DNA of 7,487 bases from Paramuribaculum sp. (GTDB taxonomy: Bacteria > Bacteroidota > Bacteroidia > Bacteroidales > Muribaculaceae): NCBI GenBank assembly GCA_029051965.1, contig JAIDJZ010000349.1, positions 1 to 7,487 of the forward strand, given 5' to 3'. The position numbers were made by a program, and so were the translations under genes. Below, in pieces: positions 1-6,870 of the stretch; position 1 is the first letter of the stretch; each line of letters begins with the position of its first letter. A model generated the notes under the pieces. That model did not search any database. It was not told the origin of the DNA and saw only the letters and a list, made by a program, of their open reading frames with translations.

Positions 1-1302
1 GACGAAGACGGCTATATATTCGCTCACAAGGTAGTTGCCGTCGTGGACACCCACGTCCATTGTTGTCGGAGCGATCGACGCCCGCTGCGGAGCGACCTGC
101 TTCTGACGTTCGAGTCGGTCGCGCTGACATGACACCAAACTGTTCAGCAACAGCGAGGAAAACAACGACCGGCGGTTGAAATCAAGCGAGAGATTCGACG
201 TCAGCGCAAAACGGTTGTAAGTGTTTTTATAGTGGTCGATCTTATTGAAATTCAGATCAGGATCGACTTTCGAATCGTCGAAAGAACCGGTATAGTCAGC
301 CCCTACGCTCCAGCGCACATTGACCGGAGCCGTTGCCCACACGAAATTGCCACGCACCGATCCGGTCAGTCTTTTGTAGTTCTCGAGGCTGTTTCGGGGA
401 TCAATTTTCGAATCGAGCCAGCCTCCGTCGAAATTGACCACATGCGAACCGACCGCCAGCCCTTTTCCCAGCGAGAAGAGCTTGCTGTATTCGTCGGCCT
501 TGAAGCGGCCAGTCAGAGGAGTAGCCTTATGAATCCGTTTTATGTTGACCAGACCGGACGTAAGATTTCCGTATTCAGCCGAGGGAATCCCGCGGACAAT
601 CTCAACGCTCTCAATGTTGTCGGTCGAGATCGTGCGCATGTCGACACCGCGGTTGACCGTCGAACGGGCTGCCGAAGGATCTGACGAATCACTCAGCGGC
701 ACCCCTTGCAGATTGGCGTCTCCGTCAATCGGCGCCCCGTCGACCACAAACCTCGTTCCGAGCGAGGTGATCGCATAGTCATCAGATACCGATGTCTTTG
801 CTCCGGTAGCGGTCATGGCTCCGGTTTCACGGAGAGTGATCGTGTTGGCCGCTCCCATCGAAGGATTCTGCGACACATTGCCGGGCAGCAGTTCAAGCAG
901 ATCGGTGAATGAAGTCGGCTGAAGATGCTCCATCGCATCCCGGTCGATCCGCGAGGCACTTGTCAGACCATTGCTCTCGCGTGCCGTGACCACTACCTCA
1001 TCCAATACGGCCGACGGAGAGAGACGGAAATCCGATGCACGTCCCCTGCGGAGATTCTGTGACACTGCTCCGTAACCTATATAGGAAGCCGTCGCCTTAT
1101 AAGCTCCGGCAGGAAGCTTAAGCGACCAGCGTCCCTCAGCATCGGCGTGGGTCGTATGATTGCCGGGCATCACCTTTACTGTTGCAAACGGCAGCGGCTC
1201 TCCGGTTTCTCTGTCGGAGATTCTTCCGCTAAAAATGATGTCGGCCGCCACTGCGCTCAGCGAGAGCAGCCATGCCAACAAAATGGTTATAATGATTCTC
1301 AT
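1..1302 (-). CDS. TonB-dependent outer-membrane receptor, N-terminal part (3' end outside window)
   Basis: This is an outer-membrane receptor that would import a ligand using TonB/ExbBD energy. The frame is open from ATG at 1302-1300 to the left edge: 434 codons with no stop. Residues 1-20 form a signal peptide (hydrophobic core, SAVAA end). Residues 23-95 look like a carboxypeptidase-regulatory-like beta-sandwich (GRISDRETGEPLPFATV, then GRWSLKLPAGAY). The linker at 99-107 reads VLDEVVVTA, typical just before the plug. The plug spans roughly 115-255, with FTDLLELLPG, a VVDGAPID segment at 186-193 and IESVEIVRGIPSAEYGNLTSGLVNIK at about 230-255. Barrel strands follow. Plug and sandwich are complete, but most of the barrel lies outside the window, so the ligand cannot be inferred. 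This start is chosen because it precedes the signal peptide and lies about 20 nt after a good promoter. It is transcribed divergently from the propeller protein gene. Confidence 0.95.
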   Translation of the reverse strand, partial: MRIIITILLAWLLSLSAVAADIIFSGRISDRETGEPLPFATVKVMPGNHTTHADAEGRWSLKLPAGAYKATASYIGYGAVSQNLRRGRASDFRLSPSAVLDEVVVTARESNGLTSASRIDRDAMEHLQPTSFTDLLELLPGNVSQNPSMGAANTITLRETGAMTATGAKTSVSDDYAITSLGTRFVVDGAPIDGDANLQGVPLSDSSDPSAARSTVNRGVDMRTISTDNIESVEIVRGIPSAEYGNLTSGLVNIKRIHKATPLTGRFKADEYSKLFSLGKGLAVGSHVVNFDGGWLDSKIDPRNSLENYKRLTGSVRGNFVWATAPVNVRWSVGADYTGSFDDSKVDPDLNFNKIDHYKNTYNRFALTSNLSLDFNRRSLFSSLLLNSLVSCQRDRLERQKQVAPQRASIAPTTMDVGVHDGNYLVSEYIAVFV

Positions 1303-1327
1303 CAGTTGCTGTCTCTTTTTACGAATG

Positions 1328-1358
1328 CAAAATTACCTTAGAAAACAGAGGCCAGAAA
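1328..1358 (-). promoter_or_regulatory. Bacteroidetes-type promoter of the TonB receptor gene
   Basis: On the minus strand the -7 element is TAATTTTG (1335-1328), an exact match to TAnnTTTG. A TTTC at 1358-1355 lies 19 bp upstream and fits the -33 element (consensus TTTG) with one mismatch. Transcription would begin near 1320-1324, giving a leader of about 20 nt before the ATG at 1302. The block from -7 onward, GTAATTTTGCATTCG, nearly repeats the rightward promoter at 1483-1495. Confidence 0.75.
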
Positions 1359-1460
1359 TCCCTAAAAGTGGGTAAAAAATGTCAGCGAAACGCAGCATTC
1401 ATCACTACTTTCGGGTAATGACAGGCAAAAGCGGCCGTGCTTTTTCACCAAAAATAGGTA

Positions 1461-1477
1461 TTTCCAACGGTTGGAAA
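1461..1477. promoter_or_regulatory. Perfect 17-bp palindrome, candidate operator
   Basis: TTTCCAAC-G-GTTGGAAA has 8-bp arms with no mismatch around one central base. It covers the rightward -33 element and part of the -33/-7 spacer, so a bound dimeric regulator would be expected to block RNA polymerase or recruit it. It is about 103 bp upstream of the leftward -33 element, so it could also affect the receptor promoter. The binding protein is unknown. The function is inferred from symmetry and position only. Confidence 0.55.
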
Positions 1478-1491
1478 ACAGAGTAATTTTG
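1461..1491 (+). promoter_or_regulatory. Bacteroidetes-type promoter of the secreted propeller protein gene
   Basis: The -7 element TAATTTTG (1484-1491) matches TAnnTTTG exactly. A TTTC at 1461-1464, exactly 19 bp upstream, fits the -33 element with one mismatch. Expected start is near 1496, giving a leader of about 45 nt. The -33 element is the first part of a perfect 17-bp palindrome. Confidence 0.75.
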
Positions 1492-1500
1492 CATCGTTAT

Positions 1501-1515
1501 TTAGATCGAATCTAA
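1501..1515. repeat. Short inverted repeat in the 5' leader of the propeller gene
   Basis: TTAGAT-CGA-ATCTAA has perfect 6-bp arms and a 3-base centre. It begins about 5 nt after the predicted transcription start. It could be a second operator half-pair or a small stem at the 5' end of the mRNA. It is AT-rich and short, so chance occurrence is possible. Confidence 0.35.
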
Positions 1516-1541
1516 GAAACTCCTAACCAAACATTATCAGT

Positions 1542-3365
1542 ATGAAAAAAACATTACTCTCGATCATCACCTTCGGCTGCGCAGCTGCCGCAAGCGGAGC
1601 AACGCCCGAACACGCTTGGAATGTACTCGTCGACGGACCTCAGGGCGCAGGCGACAACATGTATGGCGTCACTGTCACCAACGACGGCAACCTCGTGACC
1701 GTCGGCAACTTCGGTTCGCGCTCGGCAAGCGACGTCATGACATTCGCCGGACAGGAAATCGCAATCGGAGCCAAGACCGACAGCGCGTCGGACAATTACA
1801 ACCTGCTCGTAACCAAACACGATGCAACCGACGGCTCTCTCATCTGGGCTCTTTCGACAAAGAACGGCGACGTGACATCATCGGGAATAAATTCCGTGTC
1901 GGCGACTGCCGATGGCGGAGTCGTTCTTCTGGTCGAAATGCGCTCGTCGAGCGTCACTCCCTATGAATCGCCCGTCATTGTCGACGCTGCAAAGACCGAA
2001 ATCGACTTCGCCGACTGGAACACATCCTGCTGGATCAGAAATCAGGTTGTCATCAAAGTCTCGAAAGAGGGCTATGTCCAGTGGGTGCGCCGCATTGCCG
2101 CCGACCAGCTGCCGGTTCCCAACGCCTCCTCCGGCACATCTGTCACCGCCACAACCAACGGCGCTTTCCCATATGCCGTTGCCGAAGACAGCGAAGGCAA
2201 CATCTATATTGCCGGCAACCACCGCGTTCCACTCATTTTCTCCGGAGATCAGAACTCCACCTACGTGCTGACGCCGCGCAACATCTCCGCCTACAACGGC
2301 GATGTCCAGACCTATGCCGGCGGCCTATATCTTGTCAAACTTGACAAAGACGGCAACTATCTCACCCACCTTCAGGGCACAGCATCCGACGGAATCACAA
2401 CCGACTACATCAATTCAATGGTCATCGAAGACGACATGATCTACTTCGCCGGCTATTTTCAGGGTAAAGAAGGCTCGAAACTGACGCTTGGCAAGGGAAC
2501 AGCCACAGCCGAGGTCACCAAACTCAACGACAACAACGCCATTCTGCTCGGAGCTGTGAAATCGACCGTAACCGGCTCGACACACTCGCTCGTGCCACAG
2601 TTTCTAACATGCTACAATGAAGCAGACCGCACAGGAAGCACCTCACGCCGCATCCAGCTTCTCGCCCTGCAGAAAGCCGCATCGTCACTCTACTTAATGG
2701 GATCTTTCCAGGGTGCCGTCTCAACAAACGAAACCGCCACTCCGCTCATCTCCTCCGCAAGCACCATGCTCGAAGGCTTTATCATCAAGACCGACGCCGC
2801 CGACGGCTCCTATCAGGCCGCCGTCGCCAACAACATCTCGATCGGCGGCTATCGCAACCTCTTCGTCCATGATGGCGTGACCTACGCCCTGGGCTACCGC
2901 CTCAACGCGACCACAGGAGCCTTCATCGACCGCCTTGACACGGAAACCCTTGCAATCGAGGAAACAACTACTCTCGCAAAAGGCGGCGGCGCTCCGACTC
3001 TTATGGCAGGTGCATTTGATCCGGCAACAACACGGATCTTCTCAGCTGTCCGCGGCAACAACACCTTCACGCTGACCGACGAAAGCTCATCGGAAAAACC
3101 GGTCAGCTGGGGAGTTCTGGTCAGCTGTCACATCCTTGACAAGAGTCTGTCCGGAGTCTCCACGGCAGAAACCGACGAGACGTCACTTCGCATTGCCGGA
3201 CTTGAAGGATGCATCGAGATCAACGCCACTGAACCCGCCGACATCCGCATCGCCGACACAAAAGGCAGTCTGATCGACTCACGCAGGGTTGCCGAAGGGT
3301 CGACAACCATTCCTCTCCCCGCAGGCATCTACATCGTCAACAGCACAAAAGTGGCCGTGCGATAA
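1542..3365 (+). CDS. Secreted propeller-repeat protein with T9SS type A-like C-terminal tail
   Basis: This is a 607-residue exported protein of unknown function. Residues 1-19 are a classical signal peptide (MKKTLL, hydrophobic core, cut near AASG|A). The body shows two alternating motifs, as in SBBP-like beta-propellers. One is a [YI]xVxxxxxGNxxxxGxF type strand pair at about 41-57, 116-132, 211-226, 290-306, 371-389, 438-452 and 484-502. The other is an LVxKxDxxGxxxW type pair at about 87-103, 168-182, 261-275 and 411-425. This suggests about seven blades. Residues 539-607 resemble a type IX secretion sorting domain: a beta-rich segment, then LPAGIYIVNSTKVAVR at the very end. Whether the host has a functional T9SS is not visible here. 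The gene has its own promoter upstream and two strong hairpins downstream, so it is probably transcribed alone. No catalytic residues are recognised. Binding or scaffold roles are possible but unproven. Confidence 0.9.
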   Translation: MKKTLLSIITFGCAAAASGATPEHAWNVLVDGPQGAGDNMYGVTVTNDGNLVTVGNFGSRSASDVMTFAGQEIAIGAKTDSASDNYNLLVTKHDATDGSLIWALSTKNGDVTSSGINSVSATADGGVVLLVEMRSSSVTPYESPVIVDAAKTEIDFADWNTSCWIRNQVVIKVSKEGYVQWVRRIAADQLPVPNASSGTSVTATTNGAFPYAVAEDSEGNIYIAGNHRVPLIFSGDQNSTYVLTPRNISAYNGDVQTYAGGLYLVKLDKDGNYLTHLQGTASDGITTDYINSMVIEDDMIYFAGYFQGKEGSKLTLGKGTATAEVTKLNDNNAILLGAVKSTVTGSTHSLVPQFLTCYNEADRTGSTSRRIQLLALQKAASSLYLMGSFQGAVSTNETATPLISSASTMLEGFIIKTDAADGSYQAAVANNISIGGYRNLFVHDGVTYALGYRLNATTGAFIDRLDTETLAIEETTTLAKGGGAPTLMAGAFDPATTRIFSAVRGNNTFTLTDESSSEKPVSWGVLVSCHILDKSLSGVSTAETDETSLRIAGLEGCIEINATEPADIRIADTKGSLIDSRRVAEGSTTIPLPAGIYIVNSTKVAVR

Positions 3366-3366
3366 T

Positions 3367-3414
3367 TAAGAGCCGGTTCCCCAATATTTGTTAATGCTGG
3401 GGAACCGGCTCTTA
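3367..3414 (+). terminator. Long perfect hairpin just after the propeller gene, likely terminator
   Basis: Arms at 3367-3383 and 3398-3414 are perfectly complementary over 17 bp (TAAGAGCCGGTTCCCCA and its complement), around a 14-base AT-rich loop. It starts 2 bases after the stop codon. The sequence that follows is CTCTCCCCC rather than a run of T, so it is not a textbook intrinsic terminator. It may act as a terminator or as a 3'-end stabiliser. Confidence 0.7.
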
Positions 3415-3425
3415 CTCTCCCCCAT

Positions 3426-3468
3426 GACGGGAAGGTTTGCACCAAAGTCCGGCTCAAACCTTCCCGTC
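3426..3468 (+). terminator. Second perfect hairpin, possible tandem terminator
   Basis: Arms at 3426-3439 (GACGGGAAGGTTTG) and 3455-3468 are perfectly complementary over 14 bp with a 15-base loop. No T-run follows directly, although a T-rich stretch begins about 24 bases later at 3493. It lies 11 bases after the first hairpin. The loop contains CCGGCT (3449-3454), which could also pair with AGCCGG (3371-3376) in the first hairpin. A tandem terminator is the simplest reading. Confidence 0.55.
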
Positions 3469-3493
3469 TGTCATATGGAATAAATACTATCCT

Positions 3494-3542
3494 TTTTGTC
3501 TTATTTTTGGACAAAACAACGCATAATTAGCGAACATTGGAC
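3494..3542. promoter_or_regulatory. Candidate operator cluster upstream of the AraC-family gene
   Basis: Three overlapping patterns lie here. TTTTGTC (3494-3500) and GACAAAA (3510-3516) form a 7-bp inverted repeat with a 9-base gap. TTGGAC occurs at 3507-3512 and again at 3537-3542, exactly 30 bp (about three helical turns) apart. Between them is CGC-ATAATTA-GCG (3520-3532), a near-palindrome with one mismatched pair. AraC-family proteins commonly bind direct repeats of this kind, so autoregulation is a reasonable inference. No binding data can be read from the sequence. Confidence 0.4.
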
Positions 3543-3570
3543 GAATAGACTGAAATAAGCTATATCTTTG
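3537..3570 (+). promoter_or_regulatory. Promoter of the AraC-family gene
   Basis: The -7 element TATCTTTG (3563-3570) matches TAnnTTTG exactly. The best -33 candidate is TTGG (3537-3540) at a spacing of 22 bp, slightly longer than usual, so this promoter may need an activator. The predicted start is near 3575, giving a leader of about 30 nt. Confidence 0.6.
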
Positions 3571-3606
3571 TGCAGAGCTCCATTCTTCTAATCGAAACGA
3601 CCAGCA

Positions 3607-4506
3607 ATGACCGACAATAAACTTTTCACCCCCGACCCCTCGCGAATCGAGCGTTATTCGACTCAGTTCAGCAGCTTCGAGAACGATTATGTTTTTTCGC
3701 GAGTGTCAAAAACCGAGAACTTCAACGAGTTCACCTCCCATTCGATGAAAATGGGAGGTCTGACGATCGTGCTCTGTCTCGACGGAGAATTCGAGTTAGA
3801 CATCAACCTCGAGACCTACGCCATCGGAGCAAACAATCTGGTCATTGCAGGTCCTGACAGCGTGCTGAGCGTCAAAAACGTCGACTGGGACAAACTCGAC
3901 ACCTACGTCTTCGTGATTTCTCCGGAATTCATTCGCGACATCAACTTCGAGCTCAACCTTGTAGCGACAATGAGCCTCACTTCAAGCCGGCCGCCGCTGA
4001 TCAAACTGACGCCCGAAGAAGTCAGGCTGATGATCCGCTACTTCGAACTGATTCACTATAACACAGTAGAAAACAGCGACGCACGCTATGTCCGGTCGAT
4101 TTCGAGATCTCTGATCGCAGCATCGGTCTACCAGCTGATGCAGTTTTTCTCTATGAGAATGGAAGAAAACGAAGCGCCGAAACTGTCGCGACGCGCAAAC
4201 TATGTCAAAGAATTTCTCCACCTCGTCAACCAGCACCACCGCCGCGAACGCGGAGTGGCTTTCTATGCCTCACAACTCTGCATCTCAGCAAAATATCTGT
4301 CGCTCATCATAAAGGAAAGCACTGGCCGCTCAGCTGCCGAATGGATCGACGACTATGTCATCCTTGAAGCAAAGAATCTGCTCAGGTTCTCCGGAAAGAA
4401 TGTTCAGCAGATCGCCTATGAGCTTAACTTCAGCAACCAGTCGTCGTTCGGAAAATATTTCAAGCACCTGACCGGGATGTCACCTACAAAATTCCAGCGC
4501 AGCTGA
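3607..4506 (+). CDS. AraC-family transcriptional regulator
   Basis: This is a 299-residue cytoplasmic DNA-binding regulator of normal family length. The N-terminal part, about 25-115, is beta-rich and cupin-like (for example LTIVLCLDGEFELDI at 52-66), as in AraC-type sensor domains. A helical linker spans about 135-210. The C-terminal DNA-binding domain has two helix-turn-helix units. The first is at about 219-247 (SQLCISAKYLSLIIKESTG). The second, more conserved, is at 265-297 (VQQIAYELNFSNQSSFGKYF, then the family signature HLTGMSPTKFQ). The ligand is unknown. It has its own promoter, and 146 bp with a further promoter separate it from the next gene. Similar GGACAAAA-type sites precede both this gene and the dehydrogenase gene, so it may regulate both (inference). 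The start ATG at 3607 lies about 30 nt after the predicted transcription start. Confidence 0.95.
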   Translation: MTDNKLFTPDPSRIERYSTQFSSFENDYVFSRVSKTENFNEFTSHSMKMGGLTIVLCLDGEFELDINLETYAIGANNLVIAGPDSVLSVKNVDWDKLDTYVFVISPEFIRDINFELNLVATMSLTSSRPPLIKLTPEEVRLMIRYFELIHYNTVENSDARYVRSISRSLIAASVYQLMQFFSMRMEENEAPKLSRRANYVKEFLHLVNQHHRRERGVAFYASQLCISAKYLSLIIKESTGRSAAEWIDDYVILEAKNLLRFSGKNVQQIAYELNFSNQSSFGKYFKHLTGMSPTKFQRS

Positions 4507-4570
4507 CGGCAGAAACCGCAGCGACCCCACCCGTAAGACCCGCAGGCAGGCGAAGAAATGGAAGAAAATA

Positions 4571-4611
4571 CGGACTATATTTTGTCCGTTCATCCATTAT
4601 TCTTAACTTAG
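4571..4611 (+). promoter_or_regulatory. Promoter of the dehydrogenase operon, with dyad over the -33 element
   Basis: TTTG (4581-4584) is followed after exactly 19 bp by TAACTTAG (4604-4611), which is one mismatch from TAnnTTTG. The predicted start is near 4617, about 36 nt before the ATG. A dyad CGGAC (4571-4575) and GTCCG (4584-4588) with an 8-base centre surrounds the -33 element. Its right half, read on the minus strand, contains GGACAAAA, the same 8-mer found at 3509-3516 upstream of the AraC-family gene. Confidence 0.55.
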
Positions 4612-4652
4612 CTGACTAATTAATCAGGAAACATAAAAATCAGTAATAAATA

Positions 4653-5849
4653 ATGGCTAAAGTTATCATTATCGGAGCGGGCGGCGTCGGCACAGTCGTT
4701 GCCCACAAATGTGCGCAGAACCCTGAAGTGTTCACCGAAATCGTGCTTGCATCCCGTACACGCAGCAAGTGCGATGCGATCGCCCGCAAAATCGGAGGCG
4801 GACGCATTAAGACTGATTCAGTCGATGCCGACAGCGTCGAACAGCTCGTCGAGCTCTTCAACCGCCATCGTCCCGACATTGTCATCAACGTTGCCCTCCC
4901 TTATCAGGACCTGACAATCATGGATGCATGTCTGGAATGCGGCGTCAACTACCTTGATACGGCCAACTACGAGCCACGCGACGAAGCCCATTTCGAATAC
5001 TCATGGCAGTGGGCCTACAAAGAAAAATTCGAGAAAGCCGGTCTGACGGCCATCCTCGGATGCGGGTTCGACCCGGGAGTTTCCGGTGTATTCACCGCAT
5101 ATGCCGCAAAGCATTATTTTTCCGAAATGCAATATCTCGACATCGTCGACTGCAACGCCGGCGACCACGGCAAAGCTTTCGCCACAAACTTCAACCCTGA
5201 AATCAACATCCGCGAGATCACACAGAACGGCCGCTACTATCAGGACGGCGAATGGGTCACTACCGGTCCGCTTGAAATCCACAAGCCCCTGACCTACCCC
5301 AACATCGGCCCGCGTGAATCATATCTTCTCTACCACGAAGAGCTCGAAAGCCTCGTGAAAAACTATCCGTCGATCAAACGCGCACGCTTCTGGATGACTT
5401 TCGGACAGGAATATCTGACCCACCTGCGCGTGATCCAGAACATCGGAATGGCTCGCATCGACGAAATCGACTACAACGGTGTCAAGATCGTGCCCCTGCA
5501 ATTCCTCAAAGCAGTGCTTCCCAACCCGCAGGATCTCGGCGAAAACTACCAGGGCGAGACTTCGATCGGTTGCCGCATCGAAGGTCTTGACAAAGAGAAA
5601 AACCATCTGACCTACTACATCTACAACAACTGCTCGCACGAAGCCGCCTACCACGAAACCGGAATGCAGGCCGTCAGCTACACCACAGGCGTTCCTGCCA
5701 TGATCGGTGCCATGATGTTCCTCACCGGAAAATGGGTGAAGCCAGGCGTCCACAACGTCGAGGAATTCGATCCGGACCCCTTCATGGAGCAGCTCAACAT
5801 CCAGGGTCTCCCCTGGCATGAGGAGAAAAACATCGACCTTGAGGTCTGA
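4653..5849 (+). CDS. Carboxynorspermidine/carboxyspermidine dehydrogenase (saccharopine dehydrogenase family)
   Basis: This cytoplasmic enzyme would condense a diamine (putrescine or diaminopropane) with aspartate beta-semialdehyde and reduce the product with NADPH. The result is carboxyspermidine or carboxynorspermidine, which a separate decarboxylase converts to the triamine. Its 398 residues are the usual length. The N-terminal Rossmann fold has GAGGVG at 8-13 after the strand KVIII, and SRTRSK at 34-39, where an arginine would suit NADPH. The family segment ILGCGFDPGVSGVF is at 134-147. A long central catalytic/dimer domain (about 145-345) ends with SYTTGVPAMIGAMMF at 342-356. The decarboxylase partner is not in the window. 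The close downstream exporter and lipoprotein genes suggest an operon. The start is supported by the Rossmann strand beginning right after the ATG. Substrate choice between spermidine and norspermidine precursors is not resolved. Spermidine is more likely in gut Bacteroidales. Confidence 0.9.
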   Translation: MAKVIIIGAGGVGTVVAHKCAQNPEVFTEIVLASRTRSKCDAIARKIGGGRIKTDSVDADSVEQLVELFNRHRPDIVINVALPYQDLTIMDACLECGVNYLDTANYEPRDEAHFEYSWQWAYKEKFEKAGLTAILGCGFDPGVSGVFTAYAAKHYFSEMQYLDIVDCNAGDHGKAFATNFNPEINIREITQNGRYYQDGEWVTTGPLEIHKPLTYPNIGPRESYLLYHEELESLVKNYPSIKRARFWMTFGQEYLTHLRVIQNIGMARIDEIDYNGVKIVPLQFLKAVLPNPQDLGENYQGETSIGCRIEGLDKEKNHLTYYIYNNCSHEAAYHETGMQAVSYTTGVPAMIGAMMFLTGKWVKPGVHNVEEFDPDPFMEQLNIQGLPWHEEKNIDLEV

Positions 5850-5881
5850 TTCGGTCAGCCACCCCTTTAACTCAACTCCTC

Positions 5882-6835
5882 ATGGCCTCAGACGCAACAT
5901 CGCGCTACACCGACAGTCAGGTGGTGGGCATCGCCCGCCACGTGACATGGGTCGGCTTCGGCGTGAATGCCATTCTGGCCGCTCTGAAAATCATTGCCGG
6001 AATTGTCGGACGATCGAGTGCGATGATTGCCGACGGCATACACTCGCTCACCGATTTCGTCACCGATCTGATTGTCATCGTGATGATCGGCGTGTCGCGA
6101 TGGAAGGCCAACAAAGTCTATCAGTACGGTTATGGAAAATATGAAACCTTTGCCACTCTTTTAATAGGAGTGGCATTGGGTTTTGTTGCCATTGCCCTCT
6201 TCTGGGACGGACTCAAAACCGTGCTTGACGCACTGAAAGGCAACGATCCGCCACAGCCCCGCATGATAGCCCTCTGGATGGCGCTGATCTCAATCGCTTC
6301 AAAGGAATGGCTTTTCCGCTACACTCGCCGCTGGGGACAGCGCATCGGTTCGACGGCCGTGATTGCCAACGCATGGCACCACCGCAGCGACGCCATCTCA
6401 TCTGTCGCGACTCTTGTCGGCGTCGCAGGAGCGATCTTTTTCGGACCCGACTGGAGAATTCTTGATCCGGTCGCAGCAATGCTTGTCAGCATATTCATTG
6501 CCGTCTCGTCGGTCGACATCGCCCGGCCGGCCGTCCGCGAACTTCTTGAGGTCGCTCTGCCGCCCGATGTCACAGAACCGCTTCACCGGGCTATCAGAAA
6601 CACCCCCGGAGTCGTTACATACCACCATTTCCGCTCACGGCGCAACGGCCCGAGGCTGATCATCGACGTCCACATCAAAGTCGATCCCGACATCTCCGTC
6701 AGCGACGGACACGCAATAGCTTCCGAAGTCGAACGTCAGCTCAAAAACGGATTCGGCCACTACATGATCACGAATATCCATGTCGAACCCTACCGCAACC
6801 AGCCGATTTTCGAGGACGGATCATGTGCGGACTGA
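5882..6835 (+). CDS. Cation diffusion facilitator (CDF) family metal efflux transporter
   Basis: This inner-membrane antiporter would export a divalent metal (Zn2+ or similar) in exchange for protons. It has 317 residues, normal for the family, with about six membrane helices (near 20-42, 48-70, 88-108, 128-143, 160-187 and 194-212), then a cytoplasmic domain from about 220. The transport-site pairs are visible: H54 and D58 in DGIHSLTD (helix 2), and H166 and D170 in WHHRSD (helix 5). An HD-HD site is usual in zinc/cadmium exporters, whereas iron/manganese types tend to have DD in helix 2. Cytoplasmic histidines H264, H277 and H300 (in VHIKVD, DGHAIA and NIHVEP) match the second metal site of the domain. 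The gene starts 32 bp after the dehydrogenase stop with no terminator or promoter seen, so co-transcription is likely. The actual metal is inferred, not shown. Confidence 0.95.
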   Translation: MASDATSRYTDSQVVGIARHVTWVGFGVNAILAALKIIAGIVGRSSAMIADGIHSLTDFVTDLIVIVMIGVSRWKANKVYQYGYGKYETFATLLIGVALGFVAIALFWDGLKTVLDALKGNDPPQPRMIALWMALISIASKEWLFRYTRRWGQRIGSTAVIANAWHHRSDAISSVATLVGVAGAIFFGPDWRILDPVAAMLVSIFIAVSSVDIARPAVRELLEVALPPDVTEPLHRAIRNTPGVVTYHHFRSRRNGPRLIIDVHIKVDPDISVSDGHAIASEVERQLKNGFGHYMITNIHVEPYRNQPIFEDGSCAD

Positions 6836-6870
6836 ACGACGCCCCCAATCAATACTGAACAACAATCTCT

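Noticed and set aside
232..684. 150-codon plus-strand open frame at the left end
   Set aside because: It lies opposite the TonB-dependent receptor, whose plug and linker motifs are unmistakable on the minus strand. The plus-strand translation has no recognisable domain.
1379..1486. 35-codon plus-strand frame in the divergent intergenic region
   Set aside because: It ends inside the -7 element of the rightward promoter, runs through the palindrome, and has no promoter or protein features of its own.
1542..1595. Possible lipobox at C13 of the propeller protein (ITFGC)
   Set aside because: Phenylalanine at -2 and threonine at -3 do not fit a lipobox, and the signal would be too short. A normal cleavage near residue 19 fits better.
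1878..2222. 114-codon minus-strand frame within the propeller gene
   Set aside because: It is antisense to a gene with a clear signal peptide and repeats. Its composition looks like a shadow of that gene.
4507..4570. Possible terminator after the AraC-family gene
   Set aside because: I looked for inverted repeats among the repeated CCGCAG/CCCGCAGG blocks. They are direct repeats rather than complementary, and no T-run follows.
5319..5819. 166-codon minus-strand open frame
   Set aside because: It is fully inside the dehydrogenase gene on the other strand. It is an antisense shadow in GC-rich coding DNA with no supporting motif.
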